Part shown: positions 35,503 through 57,015 of the stretch, piece by piece
Numbering within the stretch: the first letter of the stretch is position 1
Layout: each line of letters opens with the position of its first letter
NCBI RefSeq assembly: GCF_963966145.1
Contig: NC_091049.1
Coordinates: 18,104,001-18,168,000, forward strand
Reading direction: 5' to 3'
DNA: 64,000 bases
Source of the DNA: Tenebrio molitor
Lineage: Eukaryota; Arthropoda; Insecta; Coleoptera; Tenebrionidae
Position numbers and translations under genes: made by a program
Notes under the pieces: model-generated
Database searches by the model: none
Told to the model about the DNA's origin: nothing
What the model saw: only the letters and a program-made list of their open reading frames with translations

Positions 35503-35715
35503 TACGGTCGGTGGACAAATAAAACTGGGACACTTAAAATTTAATCTATGTAAATCAGACCATTGAATTGTCAATATATTTGTCAGTGTCTATATAACAT
35601 GTCATACCAAAGTTAACCTATTTGTGATAAAGCCGTAATTAAACGATGCAAATTTGTAAATTTTGACTTATGTGATTGTCATTTTTGTCCCAGTTTTATT
35701 TATCCATCGACTGTA
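35503..35715. mobile_element. TIR element abutting the mariner relic
   Basis: Ends TACGGTCGGTGGACAAATAA and the complement ending ATCGACTGTA; the inner match is AAAACTGGGACA/TGTCCCAGTTTT. No coding capacity. Confidence 0.8.
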
Positions 35716-36543
35716 CATCCAAAATAAATATTTTGGTTGAACTAAGTCGTTTACTTCTAAATTTTGACCTTGCTTGTGGAGTCTTTATAGAGTCCCATAT
35801 CTTCAAAAATTAAAGATGTTGAATTTTTTTACATATTTTTCGGTACTCCATGACACTGCTAGATGACGCATCTTTTGGGATACCTATATAAACATCATTT
35901 TAATATTAATTAAAAAATGCAATAATTCCAACTATCTCCCTTGTTATAAGTATAGCGCAAAAGTAAAGTATGGAATAAAATTTCTTAAATTTATGGTTGA
36001 TCAATTTTTAAATTGTTATCTTTTGGCATAGATTATACTTTTTTTTATTCCACTTAGTGGCAGCACAAGGGGGCCAAGAATCAACGATACAAATTTAAGC
36101 AATTTTATTACCTACTTTAGACTGTATGGAGAAACATTAAATTCAACGCAGAAAACTTTATGAAAACCTAACTCCAATAATCACATTTCGAAGGAATTTC
36201 TTCTTTACACTCATTTTCAAAGAATGTTTCTTTAAAATACAAAACCTGTACAATTTTTTGCTCTTATTAAATTAATTCATTAAGAACAAAGCAAAGATCA
36301 CAAAGTCATATCACCCTTTTAACTAGAATCGACTATACGTCGCATAGCCGGCAAGACCAAAACTGCCACACGTCATACGTCAAATCGTTGGCTGTCAAAA
36401 TAAAATATTAGGTTAGAACGCTGGTATGTGACGTTTGTTATTTGTATTTAATGTAACAAACTATTGTGATACGTATGCATTTTAAAAATATTTATAACAA
36501 CAACGTTTCTAATTTATACGTTAGTAAGAGGTAGTACACAAAA

Positions 36544-38036
36544 ATGGAAGAAACATTTATGTTAATATCGTTAATTTTGGTTATGCTGATAGGATCATTT
36601 CTTGCTGGTTCTATACCACTCTTCTTCAGCTTTTCGGAGGTAAGAGTCCGCATTTTTTAAATTAATTAATAATTACTGTAATACATTATTTGTAATTACA
36701 TGTTTTGACCATATCAGAAACATTTAGGGCAATCACATACGTTGCGATAAGTAGCTTTGATATAATTAACAGTGAAATAAATCATATTATAAAGTGTTCC
36801 TATTAATGTTAAATTAATCTGACCAAAATTAACATGAAACATGTTACTGTGAAACCTACATGAATTATTTGAATGTGTCGACAAAAATTGTTAATTTCCA
36901 AAATACAATAACAAACCATTGTCTAAAACAAATTGCAGGCGCAATTACCCAGTATCTATTGTGCGCAAAGTACAGAATTTTTATTGACTTATATTGCCAC
37001 ATGTAGACCACATTTTTTATCTTACCCTGAGACTACCCTCTCATGTAAGTTGGAATTGAAACTTATGTGATTCAATGTATTTCTCAAACTCTTTCTCACT
37101 TTAGTTATTTTTAGGATAAACTAAAACGAATTACTGTTTTTGGAGCAGGACTGTTGGTCGGTACAGCTCTAGCTGTAATTATACCGGAGGGTGTCCGCTC
37201 GTTGCTGCACGAAAATGTATCGAAAGATACTCCAAATCAAACTGAACCTCATCAAGATAAAGATGTTTTGTCTGTGATCGGGATAAGTCTTGTGTTGGGG
37301 TTCATTTTTATGCTTATGGTTGATCAAGTGAGTAATACTCCTTGTGAGATGTTTCATAACAAATATAAACTGAATCACAGATTTCACAAAGTAGAAATGA
37401 GAATGTAAGTCCATCAGAACGTAACATAACAGCTACTATTGGTTTAGTAGTTCATGCAGCTGCTGATGGTGTCGCTCTGGGAGCTGCAGCGACGACGAGC
37501 CATGCTGACGTAGAAATCATCGTGTTCTTGGCGATTATGTTGCACAAAGCACCAGCAGCATTCGGTCTAGTCACATTCTTACTACACGAAGGAATTGACA
37601 GGTTTGCTTTGAACCATTTCTCGAATAAAACTGTATACGTGGTTTTTCAGGCAAAGGATAAGAAAACATTTACTCATTTTTTCTCTGGCTGCTCCTGTTT
37701 TGACAATTTGTACTTACTTTGGTATTGGACAGAAAGAGAAAGAGACTCTGAGTTCCATAAATGCGACCGGTGAGTAGAAAAAAGTGAGACTGAAAATCGG
37801 TCAATTCAAGATTTTCAGGCATCGCAATGTTGTTTTCTGCTGGAACATTCCTATATGTGGCCACGGTCCACGTGTTGGCCGAGCTGACTCAAAACCCTCA
37901 CCATTCCTATTCAAGAGTGCAAAGTCTGGAAAGCGGAAAGCTTCAAACTTCACAATCGCTGAAGACTGTGGAACTAATATGTTTGGTTTTGGGGTGTTTA
38001 ACTCCCCTATTGTTGACAATAGGTCATCACCATTAG
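36544..38036 (+). CDS. SLC39A9: ZIP-family zinc transporter, ZIP9 type
   Basis: Exons are 36544-36639, 37115-37327, 37381-37601, 37651-37769 and 37819-38036. All are GT-AG with consistent phase, giving 867 nt and 288 aa (human ZIP9 is about 307). The N-terminus (METFMLISLILVMLIGSFLAG-like) and GAGLLVGTALAVIIPEGV match ZIP9. The transmembrane metal-binding motifs VVHAAADGVALGAA and IMLHKAPAAFG are intact, and the C-terminus (LFSAGTFLYVATVHVLAEL ... LTIGHHH) fits. ZIP9 moves zinc into the cytosol from the Golgi/secretory pathway and is also placed at the plasma membrane. Exon 3 was fixed by phase: only the acceptor at 37379-37380 joins MVDQ to ISQSRNENV. AATAAA lies at about 38354. Confidence 0.93.
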
Positions 38037-38991
38037 TCTACTGCAACGTCTTATCATGTCAGTATTTATTTTTTGTAAAATTTGAAGCAAACTCTTTGAT
38101 ATTAGGAAATTTAGATTCGATTAAATGTTTTCTCGCCAAATTGATGATAAATGTATAGTTGTACATAACATCTCCGATTTATATATTTTTGGCATTGAAA
38201 ATTATACAAGACACGTTTTTGGCTCTTGGACTCGATTAATTCACTTCAGAAATCTGAAAGTCTTTTATGTATGTGATATGTATGTATTTTATTTATTTGC
38301 ACAAATTATTACAACGTTCAACATACCTCGGATAACGTAATTGTGTGAGAAAGAATAAATTTCAATTTTTTCCATTTCAAAAAAGACGTTTAAGAACAAA
38401 AACCTTAGAATTAAGAATTGCTTGGAAGTAAAAATGTTATCATTTTTTAAAGTAGAAACTTGGGACTATCAACAAATAAAATTTGAACAAGACATATCAT
38501 ACATTTTTTTTAGTTGCACCACTTCATTTTAGGCTGTTTAGAAAAAAGTGAATCACTTCTAAAAAAATTTGTGAAGTTCGCAACCATTCACTCCAATTTG
38601 GTTAATTTTGCTACCTTGAGGCCTGGAATTATAATTTTAGTAACCAAAATGTTAAATTTCAAGTTTCTACCTCCCAAGAACGTAATTGACATATTCTTCA
38701 TTTCCGACTTCACGAGCGAATCGAAGTTTTTCCGTTAAGTATCTTATATTAAAATAACTCCTCACATTATTCCACGATTCACCCTGTTTTTAATTAGTTA
38801 AAGTAATGGTTGGTGTAATGTTGAATCATGCCTTGGGTAGATATTTATTCAATATTTGTACATACATACATAATTATTAAAATTTGTTTTTATTCTCCTG
38901 ATTTTAACCAACTTCTATTGATCGTCCCTCACTTTGCCATTTTTTTCTTGTCAAAAAAATAAAATAAAACAAAAATGGGGTCCTTTATTTT
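38037..38991. other. 3'UTR and intergenic DNA after the zinc transporter
   Basis: The zinc-transporter 3'UTR probably ends soon after AATAAA at 38354-38359. Open frames at 38125-38340 and 38514-38738 show no domain. Confidence 0.5.
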
Positions 38992-39720
38992 TACAAGGTC
39001 ATTATAAATGATTGTCCAGTCGCAGTAGGCGTTGCGGGCGTAGTTGGTTGTGCTGTGCCGCAAGCCTTGTGACATGAGTCAAGACTAGGATCGCCGATAG
39101 GCACGATGGCTTTGCTTTCAATTATTTTATTTGTCACAACTGACAATTACGAAAAAATTAAAATACGACGATTCGAAAGATGAGAAAACAGACATGATCC
39201 TGATTTATGGCGATTATAATGAAAATACTTCTGCCGTTACGCGTTTATGAGGACAATAAACATTTTCCCAAAAACTCTTTGTTTTTTCACAAAAAACGGG
39301 AAATGTCAAAGAAATGACACGTTTTTTTTTTAATTTTTGTCAGTTTGAAAAACTAAAACGTCAGAATTCTGGGAGTACTATACCTATATCCACAAATGCT
39401 CTGGAATGCATAGAAGTATTTCTGGTTGCATATACCTGTTTCAACTTAAATTTGGAATTTTTTACCGAAATTCAGTCAAACAGGAATCAACGCTGTATGC
39501 TTATTGTCCGTTATTGAAAACGTCATTATGAAAGTAAGATTAATCTTTTATGTTCTGAAGTAAAAACCATTTTTGCGTTAAAGTTTGATTCACAGTGACA
39601 GTTTTTTGACGTTTATTAGTTGAGTTACCAAAGACACGAAAAATTTGACACTGTCAAAGTCACAGCCGCCCCTTATCTAAATAATTGTTGATCGCAGTGA
39701 TCGCACCATATAACAGTTCC
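38992..39720. mobile_element. Composite transposon fragment
   Basis: Starts TACAAGGTCATTATAAATGA, the terminus also seen at 15756-15856. At 39197-39300 a broken frame reads TDMILIYGDYNENTSAVTRL before a stop, a transposase N-terminal helix-turn-helix. Parts match elsewhere inverted: 39155-39300 with about 53390-53545, and 39390-39720 with about 55207-55545. The right terminus is unclear. Confidence 0.65.
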
Positions 39721-40510
39721 CATAAAATAAATCGGATATAGTAAAAGTAGGTAGTAGAACATAATGGTAAAGCTAAAAATGAGATTTTAGGAAAAACACC
39801 GTTTAATTATGTTAAGACAATACATTGTTGACAGAAGCATTGCATTTTTATTTTGGCAATTACATGCTGTGGTACGAATTGTCTGCGATTTTTCATAACC
39901 ATGTAACCTACAAAACTTTTGTGATTATGTGATATGTTACCTACTGTTATTTTTTGAGGCCCTCAGTTTTACCAAAATCTACTTTTGGTTTTAACATGTT
40001 CATGCATTTTTCAAGGCATTAAAAATTGCTTTCCGTCCTATTCATAAATGTCAAAATAAAACCATATTTGGTAAAAAAATTAAACCGTTCTAAAACACTG
40101 TTAGCTACTGTATAAACAATAAAAATGTGTGTATAATGATTGAAATAAATCAAGTCTTGTATTTTTACATTTGTTAAATTTGTTTGTCTTTAAAAAAAAT
40201 AAAAGTCACTGCTGGCGTCTAAAATAATGTCTTAAAACAAGATACTCATTTAGTATTAGGATTAACAATTAATTTCAAGAATGCGTAAATTTTTGGGTTA
40301 CGTGTCATACATTTTTCATCAAGTTGCTTTCAATAAAACAGGACTCTTGATCATTTTTAAACAGTGTAGATTGCTGAGTAAACTTTAAATGACACATTGT
40401 AATACTTATGATGTATTTGGGATTGTTATTTGATTCTAATTTGCTGAATAGATAATGGAAAACACAAATTAGTTTTAAAAATGATTACTACAACCTATAG
40501 TTTCTGTATT
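39721..40510. other. Intergenic
   Basis: AT-rich DNA with nothing recognised. It should include the 3' end of the minus-strand small gene at 40511-40717, but no clear minus-strand AATAAA is seen close by. Confidence 0.5.
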
Positions 40511-40717
40511 TTATAGTCTGGTTACTTGTTCATAGATGGCGCGAATTTGCTGGGTCTGCGAAATAAGCACCGACATACGTTCGATGGTTAACTCAATGAT
40601 TCGTGTAGGCGTGACTGAGACGCTATTGGTGGTACACGTCTGTGATTGGTTCATTTTCCTTGAACTTGAAGCACTTTGATTGTAGCGGTCGCACTGATCA
40701 GTGCTAGCATCCGCCAT
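40511..40717 (-). CDS. Small candidate protein, head-to-head with pho
   Basis: A 68-codon frame from the ATG at 40715-40717 (MADASTDQCDRYNQSASSSR...) to the stop at 40511. The N-terminal third is polar and Ser/Gln-rich. The rest (TPTRIIELTIERMSVLISQT...YEQVTRL) looks helical and amphipathic, perhaps a short coiled coil. Its ATG lies 65 bases from the pho ATG on the other strand, in a CpG-containing stretch typical of a shared promoter. I do not recognise the family. It could instead be non-coding 5' sequence of pho with a chance frame. Confidence 0.45.
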   Translation of the reverse strand: MADASTDQCDRYNQSASSSRKMNQSQTCTTNSVSVTPTRIIELTIERMSVLISQTQQIRAIYEQVTRL

Positions 40718-40782
40718 TGTTGTGTTAGTGAGTAGCCATATTGGTGCGACCATCTTTTATAAACAAAATAGGAACCATTGTT
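40718..40782. promoter_or_regulatory. Putative bidirectional promoter
   Basis: Sixty-five bases separate the two divergent ATGs and must hold both 5' leaders. GCCATATTGGTGCGACCATC contains GCCAT-type sequence on both strands, resembling the YY1/Pho core site GCCAT, so autoregulation is conceivable. Confidence 0.35.
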
Positions 40783-51741
<10,959 letters not shown>

Positions 51742-53233
51742 AGGTGAGTTTGTGGAAATGTGTTTTGATCCGAATAACAGATGATTTTTACAGTTACACC
51801 AGTTGAGAATAAACAGTCTACAGAATTTAATTTTAAACCAAAAACAAGCATAAATTAAAAAGTATATATAGCGAATAGCTCATACGTGCACATTTTGGTT
51901 TCCGACAAGTACAACTTACATTTATGACTGAATGCAATTCAGGTACCTTATCATGTTACGAAAACTAAACACATCTATGGTATTTATGATTTCTAAATTA
52001 TATTATTGCGAGTTTGAGTACGGAGTTTTTTGATTGCAAACTTGGTGATTAAGATCAATATAAATATCATCTTTCCTAATGTACATAAAAAATAAATAAA
52101 TAATTTTCCAATTTTGGCTGTTGCTATTTCAGACACCCCAATTTCGATCAAGTGAACAAATAACTAGGTTGTTTCAGTATAATGACAATATTTCTTTTCT
52201 CGAACAAATTGTAGCTTTTGCAAGAAGTTGAACCTCTAACAATCTGAAGAATGGCTGAACCACATCAAGGCTTCAAAATGGTTTCCGAAATTAACGAAAT
52301 AGAAAGAAAACAGTGGTAGCAATCGTGTGGACAATTACAGGGATTCAATTACAGAAACAAAATTATAATTTAAGAAATTTATTTTGTCTGGAATATAATA
52401 AACCTTTGGCACTGAACAGTAAAGTCAGTCTTTGTTTATTTGAAAAAAAAAAGGGAGAAGTGGTGTTTTTTTTTTTGGAAATCATTCAACACATTTTTGA
52501 GAACATATTTAATTTTGGCTTAGCAGTAATAATTATATGAGGGTAGTTAAATTTTTAGGTAATAGACCAAGCAGTAAGTTAGGCTTCCCCATCTAATCAG
52601 AAGCGTATTCGACGACATTTTTCAGGATTCTGTTGAGTGTGTATAGGGTGTAACTGAAAATAATTATTCTATCCAAATTTTCAAAGTACGTGATGTCAAG
52701 AAGAAATACGAGAAAATTGAAGTGTACTGTTTCGTCAGTTTTAACACTCCAGTTGTATGCTATGGTTGTTATCCATAGTTTCACAATATTGCAACAACTC
52801 CTCCATTCATCGATCCAGCCCCTGATGGCTACTGTTTAGATATTTGCATTTTGCAGAGTTCAGAGGATGAACCCTAGAGAGGCATATCAGATAATTAAAA
52901 AAAAATCCTGACAATTTGCAAGCACAATGAATAATAAATAAAGCACCTCATTGCTCGATTTCAATTTTATGTAGTTACTGATAATAATTGATATTGTGAG
53001 ATCGCCAAACCTTAAATTATTGTCTCATCAGGGATAAAACTAAAACGACAAAATTACCACTAGCCTAAAGAAAACACTAACAAAAATATAAAGAAGTCGA
53101 TAATCATCTGAAATAATTCGATGTTGAAACGTTCACACAGCGATAACACTTCGGTAATGTTTAAAGTAAAATAATCATGACCAAGTAAAAATTGACTCAC
53201 AATTTCTTTTTTTTTATGAAATTGGTGTAGGTA
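51742..53233. other. pho 3'UTR and intergenic DNA
   Basis: AATAAA near 51808 and AAATAAATAAATAA near 52090 are poly(A) candidates for pho. Open frames at 52313-52540 (+), 52593-52784 and 53060-53248 (-) show nothing recognisable. Confidence 0.5.
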
Positions 53234-53533
53234 TACAGGGTATTTCATGAGTGATAATGAGCCCGACAGAATTGAAAATGCAACTCACAATACATTTGCG
53301 AAATTAGCCTTGACATTTGTTTTTTGATTTAAAAAACATAAAATATAGTTAGCTGTGCAGTTTCGTAGATTTTGACATAAACGTCATTCGCTTGATGAAA
53401 TGAAATTGCGAAAAAACGAAGCGTTTTTGGGAAAATAGGTATTTATTGTCTTCATAAACGTCCAACGGCAGAAGCATTTTTATTAAGTTCGCCATAAATC
53501 AGGATCTGTCTGTTTTCTCATCGTTCGAATATA

Positions 53534-54377
53534 CAGGGTGTTTATAAATGTCTGTTATCACGTTGCCTTTGAAAAAAGCTAATTCTCTATAAAATCGTGA
53601 ACTTGACTAGCAATGCGCGTCAAAATAATTATACGTCAAGTAGACAGATTGTGAAAGATGGAATTCGAACAAAATAAATTCATTTTAGGGGCTTATTTTA
53701 GGAACAGTATAGATGACGATGGTGTCTGGGCATACTCTGTCGAGCCTTGTCTCGATCAATTCCGCATCAGATTTCCAGATTACCATTGTGACGATCATTG
53801 TCTACGTCAGAAAATCAGACGAACTTTAAAACGCATTCAGGAAACTGGGAGCATCGTAAAAAGCAAGTCTTCAGGTAGGTCATCAGTTGCTCAAGACATT
53901 GTGGAAGATATCCGCGAAAGAATTGAAGATAATCCAAACATTTCTTTGCGGAGATTGGCACTTCAGTCTAAATCCACTGATCTGCTCCTCTGCTCTCGTT
54001 TGCTTTTCTGACCATTCGTATGTTCATCTGGTAACCCTAAGCTCTTCTAGGGTGCTATCATCCGGACCAGATGAATCCTGGTTTTTTTTAGAGATGGTTC
54101 CTCCTCTAACCTTCAGTCTTTTTCAACCTGGCTTAAGACAGACTTGACTGAAATCAAATCTGCCTGAAATGGATAAGTCTATTTCACGTTTACGTACCAC
54201 TTATACTACGGCTATCACTTTATTGGTAAAAGGGTAAAACATTGATGGCATTGACATTTTGCACCGACATTTGTTGTCAGATTACACTTAACCTCAAATT
54301 TATTATAGTACTGGTTACCATTTGTATGAATCTAATTTCATGGCAAACCGCGATCACAGACATTTATAAACACCCTG
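53534..54377. mobile_element. Tc1/mariner-type element, 844 bp, nested
   Basis: TIRs of about 22 bp: CAGGGTGTTTATAAATGTCT and complement ending AAACACCCTG. TA duplications lie at 53532-53533 and 54378-54379. It carries a truncated transposase start (53658-53970). Confidence 0.88.
53658..54011 (+). pseudogene. Transposase N-terminal fragment
   Basis: Starts MEFEQNKFILGAYFRNSIDD and continues GVWAYSVEPCLDQFRIRFPD. It contains RRTLKRIQETGSIVKSKSSG and IRERIEDNPNISLRRLALQS, the paired helix-turn-helix start of an insect mariner-like transposase. The frame diverges after about residue 104 and no DDE/D catalytic segment follows before the right TIR. Confidence 0.8.
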
Positions 54378-54566
54378 TATTATAATCGTCGTATTTTAAC
54401 TTATTCGTAAATAACAGTTGTTACAAATAAAATTATTGGAAGTAAAGCATCATGGATTCATAATTTCATTTTAAAACAATACGATATTTAAAATAGCCAC
54501 CTTAATTTTGGAAATGTATTGTGGGTTGCATTTTCAATTCCGTCGGGCTCATTATCACTTGTATAC

Positions 54567-55206
54567 ATAAAATCTTGTAAAATTCTGGTTTTAAATTAGA
54601 TCAATCTCCTCCATAAAAATTTCCTCTGAATTCATTTTCTTTCTTTGGGGCACCCAGTATATATCATTATATGACAATTTATAGTCTTTTAGAAGCCATT
54701 TTATTGATATGTACTTTATTTATTGAAATTTGACAATAAATTAAGGTGCTACAGCGTTTTGGAAATTTTAAAAATCATCCTGTATATCAAACAAAAAGGT
54801 ATCACGGTCACCTTTACGACTTTTGTTGTTTATGACAGAACTATACTCAATTTCATATAAATGTGCATCTAAGCAAGCCATGAAAATCAGATTTTCTGTT
54901 GGTATTAAAGCTAAAGCTAGTGACTTTGACTTTCAAAGTTGCTTGCTTTGCGCGAACCCGATTTGACTAATTTTTCAGTTTTTGTCCATTTTAACATTGC
55001 TGATTTCAAAAGCAATGTTACGTCTTTTTACTGATTAAATTAAAGCAATTCTTATTTGTTTTTGTCTTTGTATTTTTACCAAGTAAAGATTTATTGGAGA
55101 TGGCCTTCATAAATGTGACTTTGTAATGTAACTAAATTAAAGGTGCTTTTACAAATGCACAGCTCACTTGATGAATATTTATATGAAATCAATTATATGT
55201 ATTTAG
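54567..55206. other. Intergenic
   Basis: AT-rich DNA. A CCTGTATATC motif near 54780 may be an eroded element end. No gene seen. Confidence 0.45.
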
Positions 55207-55578
55207 GCACGGTGTGATCAACACCAACAATCAATTACGTAGATAAGGGGCGGCTGTGACTTTGACAGCGTCAGATTTTTCGTATCTTTGCTAATTCGGC
55301 TAATAAACGTCAAACAACTGTCACAATGAATCAAATTTTACTTCAAAACATAAAAGATTCATCTTACTTTTGTAATGGTGTTTTCAATAACGAAGAATAC
55401 ACCGCTGTTTGGCAGAGTGTCGAGTATTGTCCGTGGTGTCAAGTGTAAGCAAAAATTTCGAAATTTAAATTGAAACAGGTATATGCAACCAAAAATACTA
55501 CAATGCATTCCAAACATCTATCGACATACGGCAACAATCAAAACCTTCTTTGATGTAAATAATTGTTGATCGCACGGT
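55207..55578. repeat. Dispersed repeat, inverted copy of 39.4-39.7 kb
   Basis: GGTATATGCAACCAAAAATA, TAAGGGGCGGCTGTGACTTT and AAACGTCAAAC recur as complements at 39390-39720. The ends, near AATTGTTGATCGCA(C), suggest the boundaries of one element family. Confidence 0.75.
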
Positions 55579-55707
55579 GTATTTGTTACGTGCTTATTTA
55601 ACATTTCTAAACTGTCACAAAATAGTTTCAAATATTGTCTTCAAATCTTTGTAAAAATAGGATCATAAGAAAAAAGTTTCAATCATCTTAAACTTCTGGA
55701 CGTACGG

Positions 55708-55834
55708 TACAGTCGAATGCAAAAGAAAGTAGACAAAAACAGTTCCCTGTAATTGTTTTTCCTTAAAATGTTACTGTACAAATGTGACTTTTCTAATACC
55801 GAAAACTTCTTCACTTTTTTTGCATTCGACTGTA
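55708..55834. mobile_element. TIR element, 127 bp
   Basis: Ends TACAGTCGAATGCAAAAG and complement TTTTTGCATTCGACTGTA. No coding frame. Confidence 0.85.
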
Positions 55835-57015
55835 TGTCACCATTTCGTAATTTATTGGTTTAAAGATATCTTTAGTCATGGGATTGCTCTGTTTATCGTG
55901 CTACACTAAAGAGAATCATGAGTCATGACAAGTAATCTAAACAAATATTTGACATCAATTCATCTATAAGTCTTCGTTCTGAGAAATTCTAATCTTCCGG
56001 AATTAATCTGTCACTTTGGTTTCGCTGTCCGGTCTTGTACACCCTCTTCAGATGAATGTAGACTTTCAAGGTTTCAGGAAAGTGAAAGCAGATGGCATCA
56101 AGTTTATTCATGACGTTGAATAACGTCAACGAAAAGTTAAGAACATGACATCATTGAGCAAATATTTGGATAGACAAGTGACAATTTGCGGAAGTGACAT
56201 CATTGATGACTCATCATCTATTAATTTTTCACAACAATAAAACAATTTATTGGTGAAAATATATTTTATTTCAATCTTAAAATTGTGTGAAAACATGGAT
56301 TTCTTCGAATTACTTATAGTATTCTTTTAATTGCAGACCTTAAAGCTTAAAACATGCACGAGTTACATAATACTAAAAAACAATTCAAAATTGTAAGGCA
56401 CAAGAAATTCTAAAGAAAAAAAAAAACAACCTAGATTAAAGAATTTATTTGAACACAGAAAAAATACAAAAAGAACTTTAGGGAACTTACATCTAAACCT
56501 GGAATTATTTATTCCTTGGTATAAAAATGCTATTGTTTTAATATAAAAGAAAAATCGTGACTACATAAGTTCGCTTCGACTCCTTCAAACTTCAATAAAA
56601 TAGAAACTTGAAGAAATCTTTAAAAATCTTCCTTAATACTTATATAAATTAAAAATATATAAAAAGTCTCATTATAGAAATGTGTTTCTCTCTCTAACGA
56701 ACAAAATCTAAACTTTATGAAGACAACTTTTCCTTAGTAAACAAAATAAAACACCCATTGCACCCTCCTGTGATTTCCTACATTCGACATGTTCATTTGA
56801 CAACACTTCATCCGTGTCAAATAAAAATTTCAAACCGTCAAATCCAACTTTCTCGTGTCTCAACGAAAAAATCTAATCCGTTCACGTTAGAAAAACACCG
56901 GGGTTTAAGTGGGGAAAACTGTGTCCGACGTGTTCGCACCAATTTCAAAAAAATCTGGCCCGATCGACGAACACAATTTCCGAATCGAATGGAAGGTAGG
57001 TACAGTGGTTTCGTT
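55835..57015. other. Intergenic and lamin 3'UTR
   Basis: The minus-strand lamin 3'UTR should extend from 57015 downward. TTTATT (AATAAA on the minus strand) at 56444-56449 and 56246-56251 are poly(A) candidates. Plus-strand open frames at 56758-57265 are antisense to the lamin last exon and its UTR. Confidence 0.5.

Larger units (their letters stand above)
33526..36543. other. Intergenic, element-rich
   Basis: No host gene recognised. Contains a frame around 34100-34254 ending in an acidic tail (VEDSDSDLENSDDDEDK), a TIR element (34369-34652), a hairpin (34716-34836) and two abutting elements (35103-35502, 35503-35715). The last 100 bases before 36544 should hold the zinc-transporter promoter. 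Confidence 0.55.
53234..54566. mobile_element. TIR element interrupted by another transposon
   Basis: The left end TACAGGGTATTTCATGAGTG and GATAATGAGCCCGAC are matched at the right by GTCGGGCTCATTATCACT. A longer inner match is ATGCAACYCACAATACATTT. The 844-bp element 53534-54377 sits inside it. Part of the remaining sequence matches 39155-39300 inverted. Confidence 0.8.
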
